Positions 16,402-29,200 of a stretch of DNA of 64,000 nt are shown here, piece by piece. This stretch comes from Gonium pectorale (taxonomy: Eukaryota; Chlorophyta; Chlorophyceae; Chlamydomonadales; Volvocaceae): positions 5,174,921 through 5,238,920 of the forward strand of contig LSYV01000002.1 of assembly GCA_001584585.1 (NCBI GenBank), written 5' to 3'. The notes under the pieces are model-generated. The model was not told where the DNA came from. It searched no databases and saw only the letters and a list, made by a program, of their open reading frames with translations. Numbering within the stretch: the first letter of the stretch is position 1; the number at the start of each line of letters is the position of its first letter. The position numbers and the translations under genes are program-made.

Positions 16402-16440
16402 ACATGTGACGTTCGTCCCGCCCCCCGAGGTACGTGCTAT
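16295..16440 (-). repeat. Dispersed repeat, copy B
   Basis: Same family as 15535-15745, with the UUCG hairpin at 16352-16367. Beyond the part shared with copy A it carries the minus-strand segment gggacgaacgtcacatgtc and gctctgtacccgcccgcc, which is also present at 61475-61510 but absent from copy A. Confidence 0.7.
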
Positions 16441-17730
16441 GACCATGGCGGGCATGGACATGCCGCGAGCACGGGCATGTTGTGGCGAGGCCGGTGGCGA
16501 GGCCGGTTTGCCGTTGGTTACGAGCAGGTCGTAATGTAGCCTGGCTAGTCAGCACGAAAGCTTGCGATTGGCTGTGCAACGGCTGTACTAGATTTGGTGA
16601 TGATCAGGGTGTACTGCAGACGCCGGCTGCTCTCAGTCTGCATGCGTCAGGAGACCGGCTGTATCTTGACATCCGATTCACATTCCGCGCATGGAGTCCT
16701 AGGCACCTCATTGGTCGGAAGGGCGTCTGAGAGATATCTACAACTGACATGTGAGCCTGTTGGTTGAGCCGGTGCCCAGCGCAGCACCGCTGCAGTCAGC
16801 ACTTCTACCCACATCACTGTGCCGTTTCCCAATCCCGCATAAGATGGTCTGCCAGCGGTCGTCCATTGACAAGGTGGCGGGACACGGTGCGCGCTGTGTC
16901 CAGACAGCATTGCGTTTGCGCCTCGGGCTTCAAGCGTAATAGGCCACTAAGTTCCCGCTGTGTTCGCTATCTTCTGGCGATACAATTCGTCTTGTGGGTA
17001 GGTCACACAAGTCACGTCATAAGAAGCCCGGTAGACGTGTCAGGCTGGAGGGTTAGGCCGCACGGTTTGCAGCCACTCACTGGAACGTTCAACCCCATGT
17101 AATTGCCCTTACACATCCAATGCTAGTTGTGCGGGTAGGACTGGGGGCTAACTGCCGTGGGCGACCCACTGCCGACCCGGTGGTCACGCCGCATGGACCC
17201 TGTAGAGCCAGTCACATCCAATTGGGCTACGGAGAGGGCACACATACTGCGGCAACTGAGCCAGTTGGATGAGCAGGAGGGGGTTGGGAGGAGTGGCAAC
17301 TGGAGTTGACGTACCTGCACGTTGTAGACGAGGACTGCAGGCTATGGCATGCGGTGGCTTTCTCGACTGGTGGCGGGCATAACAGGGGCGGGCATAACCC
17401 TTGGGAGACGGCTCCGGGCTTCACGCGGAGCACTCGCGCCCGGGGGCGACCCTGTCCTCCAAACAGGGTGGCCGTCCCTAGGCCTTAAATTGGGGGTCCG
17501 GTGTTTTTCAACACCACCTTTACCTCACCTGGGGTTGGTACGATTCGGTTGTAGACGAGGTCTCTGCGCGAATGCAAAGTCTCTGCGCGAATGTTGCGAA
17601 TGCTGCATGCCCTGCCGATTCTGCTTGTGACATGATGCATATGTTATCCATATTGAGCAGCTGCTAGCTGCTGCCTGTGTTGGGGGCGATACCGCGCCCC
17701 CAGGTCCCAAAACAAGCCGGCACTGGCGAA
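16402..17730. other. Intergenic DNA before the kinesin gene
   Basis: No gene is recognised. A 15-bp word (gtctctgcgcgaatg) is repeated near 17560-17595. The last few hundred bases presumably hold the kinesin promoter and 5' UTR, but no clear TATA element was seen. Confidence 0.5.
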
Positions 17731-20700
17731 ATGTCTGGCTCCAAGATACCTCTTCGTCCGACCAGCACGCCAGCTCCGCTACCTAGGATTTCTGCAGACA
17801 GCGCAAGCAATGCGCAACACGTTGACCGGAACTCGACGCTCAGGGGCAGCGGTGGATCCTTGCCCAAAGCTAACAAGCCCGACAATGGAGACTCGGGTGA
17901 GGGGTTGGGGCTGTGCTAGTAAATGATCCCCTGGTTGGCTCTGCCCGTGAAGCCACCTCGCGCTCTGAAGCGTAGGGCACGCCCCGAAGCGTGGGGTGTT
18001 GATATCACGGTGTAAGCAAGTGCGCTACTGACTGCGTTGCTCATGGATGTTGCGCCTCAACAGAGCGAGTCAAGGTGTTCGCTCGTATACGGCCAGCGCT
18101 ACGCGATGATGAGACGCCAGGGGCACTGGCGTGGTCTGAGGAGGATGGCAGGCTGACCATATCCCGCCCGTGAGTTCCGAACTGGGGGCAGGCCCCAGCA
18201 AACCCAGCAAACACGCCTCAGAGGAAGCCGCTAGTGTCCAACGCGGTCCCTAACACATTTGCGCTTTCACTCCATCAGAGACGCTCCAGTTCCCCAGTCC
18301 GACTTCCATTACACAAAGGTGGGTATGGGCAGAGGGTGCTAACGGGCTGAGCGTACCCGCGTCCGGGTTGCGTACGTGCTTTCTAGTAAGTGTGTTGGGG
18401 GTCGCAAGGAGCAGGGTGAGGATGCCTTCCAACGCTAGATGGCTAGGTGCCCACGATCAACAGTGACGGACCGGCGGGATACACTCTGCAGGTTCTGGGC
18501 CCCAGTGCCAGCCAGGCCGATGTGTACTCGACGGCGGTATCGGATGTAGTGGCGGACGTGCTACGTGGCTACAACGGCACAATTCTTGCGTACGGCCAAA
18601 CGGGTAATTCCTGTGACCGGTACTGCAGGCATGCTGCAACCCAAGCACCATCCCTAGTATTCCTAGGAGTCACAACGCTTCCGGGTGACACAAGTAAAGT
18701 GACATACTGGCCCATACGGCAAGAACTTGGCCACGAAGGAGCATGCTCACGAGCCTCATGCATCCTGGCAGTCATGGGGAGCATGACTGTCGCCTAATGA
18801 GAATTCGCTGCATTCGTATGTTGCGCCCGGCATCACACCTGCCAGGTGCCGGCAAGACGTATACGCTGGGCAACACAGCACCGGATGCCATTGGGATGAT
18901 CCCGCGGGCGGCAGCAGAACTGTTTGCAGCTGCTTCCCGAGACCCACTCCACTCCTATCGGATCACCATGTCGTACATCCAGGTGTGCGTGCGAGCGCGG
19001 CAAATGTAGAGATTTAGCAAATCAGGCAAGAGTGCCGTGTATTGGCGCATGTTATCTTTCTCAACGAAGGTGGCAGTGAGCTCAGCGGATGGAGATGCGG
19101 TCAAAAGCGGACTGGTTGGTTGATGCTGTGTCGTCATGTCTTTGCTGGCCAAAGCCGGCGGGTGATGCATCAAGCTAGGCAGCACATACACGACGCAGTG
19201 GACACCCTGTTGCAGATCTACATGGAAATGATCCAGGACCTCCTGAACCCCACCGCTGACAACCTGGTAAGTTTTGCCGCGTTAGCTGTGTCTGCGTCGG
19301 TAAGGGTCCTTGGGCGTCTGTGATTACAGGAGATCGTGACACGATCTCAATTAGATTAGCCCTGTGCCTGTTTTCTTCATAGTGCTGGCCCTGACTTATG
19401 TCATTAAAATTCATTGCTCGTCGTTCCAACCGGTGCAGCCGATCCGCGAGGACGCTAGCGGCGTGTTCGTGGCAGGGGCCTGCGAGGTGCCGGTGTCGTC
19501 GCTGGAGGAGTGCTTACACTACCTGGAGCTAGGAGAGCGGAACAGGTAGGCTGCGGCTATCGTGCACGGGCAGTACTCATAACTGCAAGCTGAGCAAGCA
19601 GAAAAGCCGGACCAGGCTACCACGGCGTTTTCACATGCCTTCGGAGTAAATGCCGACAATGGGTGTGCTGCTCTACGGCCCTGCAGGGTCTTTGCCTTCA
19701 CGCACCTGAACGCGCACAGCAGCCGCAGTCACGCGGTTGTTATGCTTACTGTCGTCAAGGTGAGTCCTGCGGACACATTCCCAACGGTACTTGAAGTCCA
19801 AGCGCTTCAATGCTGCCGTTTACATTTCAGCAAGGCCCACGCAACTTTGGTCCTTTCCGCTAGGGCCGCCGATACCTGACCAACGAGGAGCGCGCCCAGG
19901 CAGAAGCACCAGACCAGGATGGAGTGGTCACGCAGAAGGCAAGGCATACCTGTACTAGTTTTGAGGTGGCCAGCTGGGCTGCAGGGGTGCTCAGCGGGCC
20001 CTACCTATCGATGGGAGTAAATGCGGGTGCAAAAGGACGGTTATGATATGGTCACGAGAGCATTTTAGTAGTCAACAGTATATCCAACATGGCTTACAGG
20101 GCCCAGCTTCGTTGTGGCCTTTGTGTGTACAGGTAACGGTTGGGCGGCTTTACATGGTGGATCTGGCAGGCAGCGAGCGCCTTAAAAAGTCGAAGAGCGT
20201 GGGGCTGCGGGCCACCGAGGCACGGTCCATCAACCTGTCCCTGACGATGCTCGGCATGTGCATCTCGGCACGTGCGCAGGTAAGCTGATGCATCGCACAC
20301 CGGGCCGGACGCGGCCCATTATGCATAAGAGCTCCTGATGGATGCTGATGCTCCCCGGTATGCTCAACATGGGGCGATCAGGTTCGCGTGCTTTTACTGT
20401 GGGCAGTGATCACTTCTGCACACGTTTGCATCTGCTGTAGCTTGAAGTCGCACAGTAACCATTCTGACCCATGTGGCTGCACTGGACGTACAGGACTCGC
20501 CTCACGTGCCCTTCAGGGACTCAAAGCTAACGCGATTGCTCCAGGCAAGTAAGGGGTGTGTGGGATATTGGCTTCCAGTGCCCTTCTTTCGTGCATTTCC
20601 CATGGATGACACGTGCTGGTGTGGATGTGGATGTGGATGTGACGTTCACCCTCAGGAGTCTCTGGGCGGAAACGCGAAGACGTCGCTCATCCTCTGCCTC

Positions 20701-23700
20701 TCGGACGTTCGGCAACATGCCGACGAGTCTTTACAGTCGCTGCAGTTTGGTGCACGAGCTGCCTGTGTCCGCAATAAGCCTATGGTCAACGAGCGGCAAC
20801 TACGTCGGCAACTCACGGCGGAGCTCCTTGCGGCACTGGAGGTGAGCAGACTGGTAATAGCACGTGCTGCACAGTTCTTCCACGCCACGTTAACCAAATT
20901 TGCACGGTCTGTATCATTTTAAGCGTACCGTTCCGACGACCTTGTAGCTACGCAGGACTTGACGGGCTGCTTGTGTTGTTGTGTAGCGTTGCCACTGACT
21001 GTCATACCTCATTCCTTGATTGGTGTTGCAGCAAGGCCACGAGCGCGTGGACGGCCTTGAGGCGGCGTTGTCTCAGACGAAGGAGGAGCGGGACGCGCTG
21101 CAGGTACTGGGGTTCACGGCTGGCAGGGACCATCCTTCGCCACCCGGATCTTTTGAAACATGCGCCGGGCCATCGTGCCACCGTCTGGCGCGACACCAGC
21201 TCACATGCCCTCTGGCCTGCCCATATGTGACAGGCAGCTCTGGCCCGCGAACGTGCGCGCTCTGCTGCTATTGCTGACGCGCTGCGGATGGAGGCGGAGA
21301 CTCGGCAAGCGGCAGCGCAGGCCCAGCTGGCAGAACAGGCGGAGTTGCTATCGAACCACGTCCAGCAGCTGGACCATGTGCAGCAGCAGCAAGGCCAGCT
21401 GGAAAAGGAAGTAGCCCGGCTGCGGGTGAGTCAGGTTTTGTTTGTGAAAGTCCAAAGGGAAGACTCTAGTCGGGCGACAATCACTGAACTGGTACGAACG
21501 TGCTGAAGGTGATAAAATATGTTTCTGCGTGTATACTGGCGCCGCCCGGGCCAGGAGGAACAACGCCTGCGCGAAGAAGCTCACCTTGAGGAGGTAGCAG
21601 CGCTAAACGAACGGCTAGCCGCTGCCCAAGCAGCTGCAGCGCAAGAACGGGAGGCAGCGGCAGCTGAGGCGCGCAGGTATGGACCGTAGACGTTGTGTTG
21701 GTAGCTAGAAGTTACAGCGTATGTTGCACACCGTGTGCTTGTCCTTTTCTAGCGACTAGTTGTGCAAATGAATGCTTACATTGCTCTTGCCACCGTGCAG
21801 CCAACGTGCGCAACTCACAGCCGCTGCTCAGCGGCAGGCGTCTGCGCTAGCCGCTCGGCTGGCCCACGAGCGGACGGCAGCCCGCGACCAGGCATCTTCG
21901 ATTCACCTCGCGCTGAGTATGCTGCAGCAAGCGCTTGGGGAGCTAGGCGGCAGGCCAGTGCCGAACTCGGACGGCGGCGCGAGCACCAGCTCAGCAACGC
22001 GTGCGGCTTCGCCAGGGCCTGCAGAGGGTTCACAGGGTGGCGCTAAGGCCACCGATGCGGGCAGCCGGACCCAGTGGCTGGCTGGTATCGCGGCGGCAGT
22101 CGCCGCGGCAAGTAGCCGCCGTGCGTCGGGCTCGGGTGCGCCTGTTGGCAGCGGCGGAAGCGGCGGAAGCACGGTGCAGGCGATACAGGAGGCCCTGGGC
22201 CTGACTGCGGAGGTCTCGCGTGGTTCCGACGTCGAGGGCCGAGCTGCGAGGGGCTCATCTGACGGGGGCAGTCTCCCAACTGGCGATGCGAGTGTCGTCA
22301 TCAGGGCGCCGCTTGAGCGCTCTTCAGCGGCAATAGATGCGACACGGGATGCTGCCTCAAGCAGCTTCGGTGGGGCGCCTCGTGAGCAGTCGCCCCCGCC
22401 GGCCTGGTACCAGCCCCCGGGAACAGTCATGAGTCAGTCGGACGGTGGAAAGGCCTCCGGTGGCCCGTTGTGCGCAGTAACCGGCGAGCGGCATTCCACC
22501 GGGGACCTTGTTGACCTGGACGCTGCACTCGCCGCCGCACGCGAAGACCTGCTTGCGGACTGCATCGCAGTGCCACACGTCTCGCCGGACCCCACCTTGG
22601 AGTACCCCGGCGTGGCGACGGTGCCTTTACCGCCCATCATGGCGGTCCCGCCTCTGACTTCGGCGGCATCGCTCATGCTGCCCACCCCACCGGCGTCAGC
22701 CAAGGGGTCCGGCAAGGCTGCCGGCGGTGATCGCTACCCGTCCGTGAATACGGCCGGCTCCGCGTACCCTACGCCGCAATCGCCGGGCTACGGACATCTG
22801 TACGCGCGGCGCACGGCTGCCGGCGCGCCAGAGTTCTCCGGCGAGCAACCCAACGGCGCACCTGCCGGCGCCATCGGCAGCACTCCCAGGCAACCCTTCA
22901 AGATTTCCTCCTTTATCCGCGACGGCGTTGTGGTCAGCTGCGGTGGCAATCCGGCTGCCAGCAGTGGCGCCCCGAACGGCGCTCAGCACACTGGGGCCTT
23001 CCCCGCAGGCGTCCCGTCAGGCCTGCACTCCAGCGTGGTGAGCCTGAACCCAGCCTTCGACACCATGGACTCCGAGGGCATTGTAGGCTTTGAAGCCTAC
23101 GACCATTCTTTGCTCACGGGCGCTTGCAAGCCAGCGCCGGAGACTGATGCTGCTCGCACAAAGGACACATCGTCAGGCTCCGGCTCGTACGTGGGGCAGG
23201 GAGTCCGCGCATCGTCCGGAGCATCACCAACTGGGCTCAGCTCCGCGCCCCCGCCACCGTCGCCGCTCTTCGCGGGCATTCAGGTGCAGCTCGGGGCGCT
23301 CATGGAGGCTGTTGCGGCTGCGAAGCGCGCCAAAGGCGAGCTGGACGCCCGCATAACGCAGCAGGTAAGGCTTACCTTTGGGTCATGGTATGCCTGGCTC
23401 GATAGAGACATGCTGCACCTATCATGTCCCTTCACAAATTAGCGATAATTGAAGTACATGACCCACCTTGCAAAACAGGCCAACGAGCTAGAGCGTATGC
23501 ATGACGAGCAGAAGCACGCAGAAGCTGGAGCTCAGGATCTGATGGGACAGCTCCAGGTGTGTCCGCTTCCAGACGGCTGTCATGGCTCTACTTGCGTTCA
23601 GAAGGACTTGCGTTCAGAAGGGCCCACACTGAGGATCCGCCGACGAGATGGCAAAGTTTTGCGATGCTGAGCATGCAAGCCGTGCGCTGACACTCTTATC

Positions 23701-25087
23701 CATATAATGCGCCATCTATCCAGGGTTCGCGTGCTGCGCTGGCCGCCACCGAGTCACGCCTCGCGTCGACCGCAGCAGAGCTGGAGGATACGCGGCGCGC
23801 TCTGGACGAGACGTCACGGCTTCTGGTTGAGACACGTAGTGAGCTGGAGGAGCGCAGCGATACGCTGCAGAGCACGCGGCAGCGGCTGGACGAGACGGCT
23901 GCACGGCTGGACGAGGCAATTGGGCAGCTGGAGGAGGCGGGCAGGGCGCTCAGGGCTAGTGCTGACGAGAGCAGACGGCTGCGGCACGACTATGAGAAAT
24001 CCCAGGTGAATTGCGGGTTGTTTTCTGACAGCTCCGCATTCTGCTTGACGGTCCTGGAATTAACTGCTTGCCTGCTCACTGCGGGGCGGCTGGTCCGCAT
24101 GTCATTTTATGCAATCACCCTTGCGCTTTTGCAGGCGGCATTGGCGGCGACGACGGCTTCGCTTGAAAACCTGGGTGCAACTACTGCGCGCAGCTGGGAA
24201 CTGTCCCTGGAGGCATACACGGCTCGGAACGAGGCGCACCAGAAGGTGATGCATTGCTACTGCGACGGGTAGCGACAAAAGTCGCGGTTGTTGTTAGAGA
24301 GCAACTGCTGCTTTCCTCGGTCAGAGCGTGCTTTCCTGAGTTTCCCATCTAAGCGTTACTGATGCGAACCTGCAGGTCCGGGCCGCCAATACCATCAAGC
24401 GGGCCTACCTACGCTACCAGCTGATCCGCCTCAAGCTTGAGGTCGATGCAAAGCAACAGGTAACATCTGAGCCCAGCGCTTCTGCACAAACGAGCTGGAG
24501 AGTTACCGAAACGCGTGTTCTCATCCCACAGGCGATGACGGAGGCGGATGTGCATCAGCGGGGGAGAGAGACGGCGCACAAGTCCCGACAGGCAGCGCAG
24601 GCAGCGCAAGCGGGACAGGCGCTGGTACAAGAGTCCGTCGTCGTGATGCGGGTACGTGGGTTGTCTTCAGTCGAATGCTCGCTTGTCGTATGCTGCTTTA
24701 AAGCGACGGGAGTAACGCTCAGCAGCCAATAATAGTTATGTTCTGTCATCTCAGTACTGGCCTCTTCTACCGCAGGATGCTGTCGAGTCAATCTTGACGG
24801 CCTTCGTGGGCCGCAAGTACGAGCTTGAGGCCCAGAAGTCCCTCCACGAGCGCATGGCTCGGGTACTGGCTCCCGCTGTCGCGCCTAAGCCAGCTGCCGC
24901 AGTGTCTGGTGTGCCCAGCAGCCGTGACGCACGGTCTTCGGGGCAGGCTCCTGGTCTAGTGCGCGGGCGCAGTCGCATGCACTCGCTCTCGATGCTGCTG
25001 GCAGCTGCAACTGCTCCCATAGGCGTGGGACCTGCAGCCGGTGGAGCTGCTGAGGCGGCATCCAATGGAGGTCGTGGAGGTGTATAG
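17731..25087 (+). CDS. Kinesin, N-terminal motor with long coiled-coil tail
   Basis: This is a microtubule motor ATPase. Motor exons are 17731-17896, 18064-18169, 18279-18318, 18492-18603, 18846-18982, 19216-19266, 19439-19545, 19687-19759, 19864-19938, 20133-20279, 20494-20544 and 20656-20841, phase-consistent over 417 residues. Motifs seen are VKVFARIRP (first strand), the P-loop GQTGAGKT joined across an intron, switch I NAHSSRSHA, switch II DLAGSE, HVPFRDSKLTRLLQ and SLGGNAKTS. Sequences such as MIQDLLNP and PIREDASG resemble plant ARK (armadillo-repeat) kinesins, but no ARM repeats were seen here. Tail exons from 21032 form heptad-rich coiled coils, interrupted by a 530-residue low-complexity exon (about 21800-23364). 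A possible IQ motif (IKRAYLRYQLIRLK) lies near 24376-24459. Introns after 19938 and 20544 use GC donors. The start at 17731 precedes a Ser/Pro-rich leader; an upstream in-frame start was not favoured. Confidence 0.92.
24376..24459 (+). other. IQ-like exon in the kinesin tail
   Basis: The exon reads VRAANTIKRAYLRYQL followed by IRLKLEV. The I-K-R-x3-R-x2-I-R spacing resembles a degenerate IQ calmodulin-binding motif (IQxxxRGxxxR). The usual Gln is Lys, so binding is uncertain. Confidence 0.4.
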
Positions 25088-26275
25088 GATGCTCCAATGT
25101 CTCCAAAGTAATCCAAGGTGCTACTTTTGGGCGGCCTCTGACGCGCCAACTCTGCATTTAGAAGTCCTGTGTAAGATTGAATGGCAACAGTCGTATCCCG
25201 ATTGACAAGCGTGCGGAGATCAAACAGGGGCTGGGCGGAGGTGGCTGGGGGGCGCTGAACGCCCAAACGCACGGATGTAGTACGAACGAATGTGCGCCAG
25301 TTGAGTCTTAGTGACTTTTTATTAGACGTAGTGCAGATCCAGGTTCGGAGTCGCGTAGATCAGGGGGCATCATGTTCCCCACGTAGGCGGGCTTCAGGCA
25401 TGTATTGGCAGTTTGGAGCAACATGTAGCAGTTTGGAAGTGACATGGATGTTGCGCTGGAGTGAAGTTAAGGTGAAAGAGATGTCATCATGCGTGGTGCC
25501 AGCGCGCGGGGTGTGTTCGTGAGGATGTCCGCGCTATCATATTTTGCTGTTTCGTAGTGTTTCGGTGCGGCGGCGTGCGTGATCATGGGCCCTTCGGTCT
25601 GCTGAAGCACTGTACATGATATTGATGAGTGCCAAAACTGTGATCCGCAGTGATCTGCATCTTTCGGCGCAGATTATGTTATTTGGTCGATGACAGGGCG
25701 CACCGCTGATGCATACCGTTAGTTAGTGCGGTACTGTGCTTGTGCAAGGTCCTCGCGCGTATGCCTACCCTACCATGGTTGTTGGGTCCTCGCGCACGAC
25801 CCTTGGCAGATAATACCAACTGCCCGGGCCCGGGCATCGCCGCGGATCCAAGCGTACATGGAGGTCCATTGCATATCTTATTGAGACGAATACTCCTTAG
25901 ATATTCACCTCTAAACTGGTAATGTCGTACTCGAGGCGTTCATTGAGTTGTAGCCGCAACACAGCCCGTCGGAGAGTCCCGCCCCAGACCTACCCCGCAT
26001 GGCCCCGCAACCCAAAGCTACCGGCCGAAGACACTACCTCGCCTCCATTCCGACACGGCCTGCCGACAGCCCTGTTAACGCTTGGTCATAGTGCAGTTGT
26101 AGCGATGCCTGTTCGCCGGCGCCCTACTGCTGCGGTCGGCATGCGGTTAAACTTTAGCAATGCTACCGGCTGTTTGTGCTGCATTCCGAGGCACCCAGCC
26201 GGACCCACCCTAGTGGCACAGGTGCGCCCAGCCAACGTACTAAAGCCGCCTCATTGGGTTCAGACCCCGCCGTCT
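25088..26275. other. Convergent intergenic/UTR region
   Basis: The kinesin gene (+) and the TORTIFOLIA1-like gene (-) end toward each other. No coding exon, RNA gene or repeat family is recognised beyond a short repeated word (ggtcctcgcgc) near 25750-25795. Confidence 0.5.
25170..25174 (+). terminator. Candidate polyadenylation signal TGTAA (kinesin)
   Basis: TGTAA lies 83 bases after the kinesin stop. A later signal is possible. Confidence 0.3.
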
Positions 26276-29200
26276 CTAATGTCCTGGAAGGCGGCCTAGG
26301 GGCCTGGCCGGACTTGCCATTGCGGCAAAATCCCGCTTCAGATCCGAGAACTGCCCCATAAGGGTCTGGAGGCTGGCCACATGGTGCCCACCGCCACGCG
26401 GTGCAGCAGCCTTGATGTCCTGGTCTGGTGGTCCAGCGCCCGATTCCGGAGGGCTGGCGCCATGGCCGCCGGGGTCAGCACGCTGGCCGTGGAGGAGCTG
26501 TGGCAAGGGCGACGGCATCGCGCTGACGTTCGCCGCAGCATAGGCAGCAGGCGACGGAACCGAAAAGCTGGAAACGCTGGCGGGCGGGGTGGAGGCATAA
26601 CCGCCTGGCGAAGGTGACGGCGCTGCGGAGACTGAGGCAGCGTACTGCCCATGATGAACGTGTCCGCTCCCTGGATCGGCCAGCGACCAGTGCGTGTGCA
26701 GGGTACTAACCAGCAAGGCCACTTTCTCGCTCAGCTGCAGGGGGAAGTGGAAGGTGGATGGCAGCCTCATTTAGCTGTCGAGGGCAGCACCCGCTACATT
26801 GCAAAGAAACAACGGATCATCTACCGCGTAAGCATGCATCTGGCATTCACCCTGTGCACGATACCGCACATGGCCCTTGGAGCTCCGCGCACCGTTGCAT
26901 CAGCAACAGACGGCAGGGCGGCGCGCAGCGCAGCCAGCAGCGGGCCCCGCATCTCGTGCGGCGAGATGAACCGGTTGTTTTCGTCGTCGGCCAGCCGCCA
27001 CAGCCATGGAAGGATGCGCAGAAGCAAGGGTCCATCCTGCAGAACCCAGGGCAAAGATCCGACGGGGCAGCATTGCCCAATCAATGAGCTGCGTGTTCCG
27101 CAAACCTGGCATGCACATCGCATTCTTGTGCGTGAAATGTGAAGTAGACGGTGCCAGCCTCGCTGCACAAAATCAGCAGCCTCACCCCTCGCGAGTGCTG
27201 CAGGATGGCGGTGTACGCCACCAGAAGCTGGCAGCTGACGTCATACCCCAGCTCATTCCACACAGGGCCCGTACGCTGCATGAGCCGTAGCAAGTGCATG
27301 TCGCCCGCACGGCCGGCAGCCAGCGCCTCGCAGTACGCCTGGCGCACATCGAAATGGCCTCCCGAAAGGGAGGCGCCGCCGGAGTCCTGCAATTCAGGGC
27401 GACGCCACTTGGCACGGCCCTTGCAGTCAAGAAAAACGATGGGAGCGAGACATGCAAAGTCTCGCGCGTCACTCGCCATTGACCGGTACATCGGCAGACT
27501 GCATTGCGTCGACGTCTGAGGGCCGCCATAACAAGAAGGCAACGTGTTGGAGAAGCTTCTGACATCATGTGAGACGCGTTGCGCTTCATCGTAACAGGTA
27601 ATGAAAGACATACCAGCAACCCTCAAAATATGTCCTAACGCCAGGCCCTACCTGGCTGCCGGTGTAGGACGGGGTCGTTGGCGGCAGCTGCACGGATACC
27701 CGGGGGCTCGATAGCTCGGCGGCATCGCCCGAGCCTCCTAGCGCCAGCGAGAGCGGCGTGCCTGGGCGGATGGTGCGCATGAGGGCCGCCCGGTCCAGTC
27801 CCTGCTGCGTCGTGACCGGCCCGGCGTCTTCCCGGTCTGGCTGCTCGTGTCGCGGCAACTGACGAGACGAGTGCTGCTGCGAGGACGGTTCGGCCTGGAG
27901 CTGCTGCGGAGGATGCCGGGGTTGCGGAGACGGCAGGGTGCTAACCTGTGGGCTCGTAGCCTCCAAGGCCGCTTCGAGGTTCCGCACTTTAGCCTGTAGG
28001 GCCACGCGCAGCGCCATTTGATTTGAAAGCAGCGGCGAAATCCTAGGGCTTTGCCAGCAAACATACAGCATGTGCTCGCCGAGAGCATAAGCCCTGGCAC
28101 GCTCAGTTGCTCACGCTCCGCATCGCATCGTGCGGAAGGAACATGTCGCGAAGGTGATGCGCCGAGGCAAAGGCGATCGTACCTGCAAGCCGCTGATGGC
28201 CTGCTTGCTGTGCTCCGACAGCGAGCTGAAGGCCTCCAGGAGCTCCCGCTGCTGCGCCTCCAGGCTCTGCAGTCGCTGTTGCGCCGCCAGCCACTCCTCT
28301 GTCGGGACCGTCACCGTTGGCCCTGGTGGCGCCGCCAGCCCCGTTGCGGACGGAAGCCCTGCTGGGCCGCAGGCGGATGAAGGGATGCTGCGAGCTGGCC
28401 AGGATGGAAGTCCAGACGCGGCAGCGCTGTTGCGGCTGCCCAGGCGGCTCATGGAACCACCTTCAGCGGCGGCAGCCGCAGCGTCTGAGGAGCCAGGCAC
28501 CGGTCCAGACCCACCATCCACGACATCTTGAGTTGAAACCGCCGCCCTTGAGGCCTCTGTGCACGTAGCAGGGCATTAGGGTACGTGTGGAGGTGAACGC
28601 AATCGTTTGTGATAGTTATGTCGCTTGGAACACACAGACTTGCCCGCTTCATGATGGCCAACTGTCGGTTCGGTGATTCGGAACAGCCATAGGTGGACCA
28701 CACTCCTTCGGCCTCGGCTCAGCCGCACCTGACAGCTGGCGTGCGAAGGTAGGCGGCCCGTCAGATCCGTCCCACGTCAACGGCAGGTCGTCATCCCCCC
28801 CCGCGGCAACGCCGTTCGCCTGGCTCAGCACCGGCGGCGCCTGAGCTCCTGCCTGTACCGTGAGAGGGTCAAAATATGCTTGCACGATGAGAGACGCGCG
28901 GGCGGCGCTGCGACTGACACAAGAAACTCCGCCTGTTGGGTGAGGGTGGAGCTTCCATGCCGAACGACCTTGAGTCGCCGCACTCCGACATTTTGCCCAA
29001 CTAGGAATCCCTAGCTCTATGGACGCGAGTACCGGACCGCTTTCTACGCCCATCCATCTGTTGCAAGTCTAGACCGCAATAATGTACTGGCAGTACCTGC
29101 GGCTCCGGGACCCGTGATCCCTCCACATCGTATCCAGAGCTGCTGACCGCTTGTGACGGCAGGAGTGAGGGGGCGCGGCTGCCCGTAACGGCCGCAGCGA

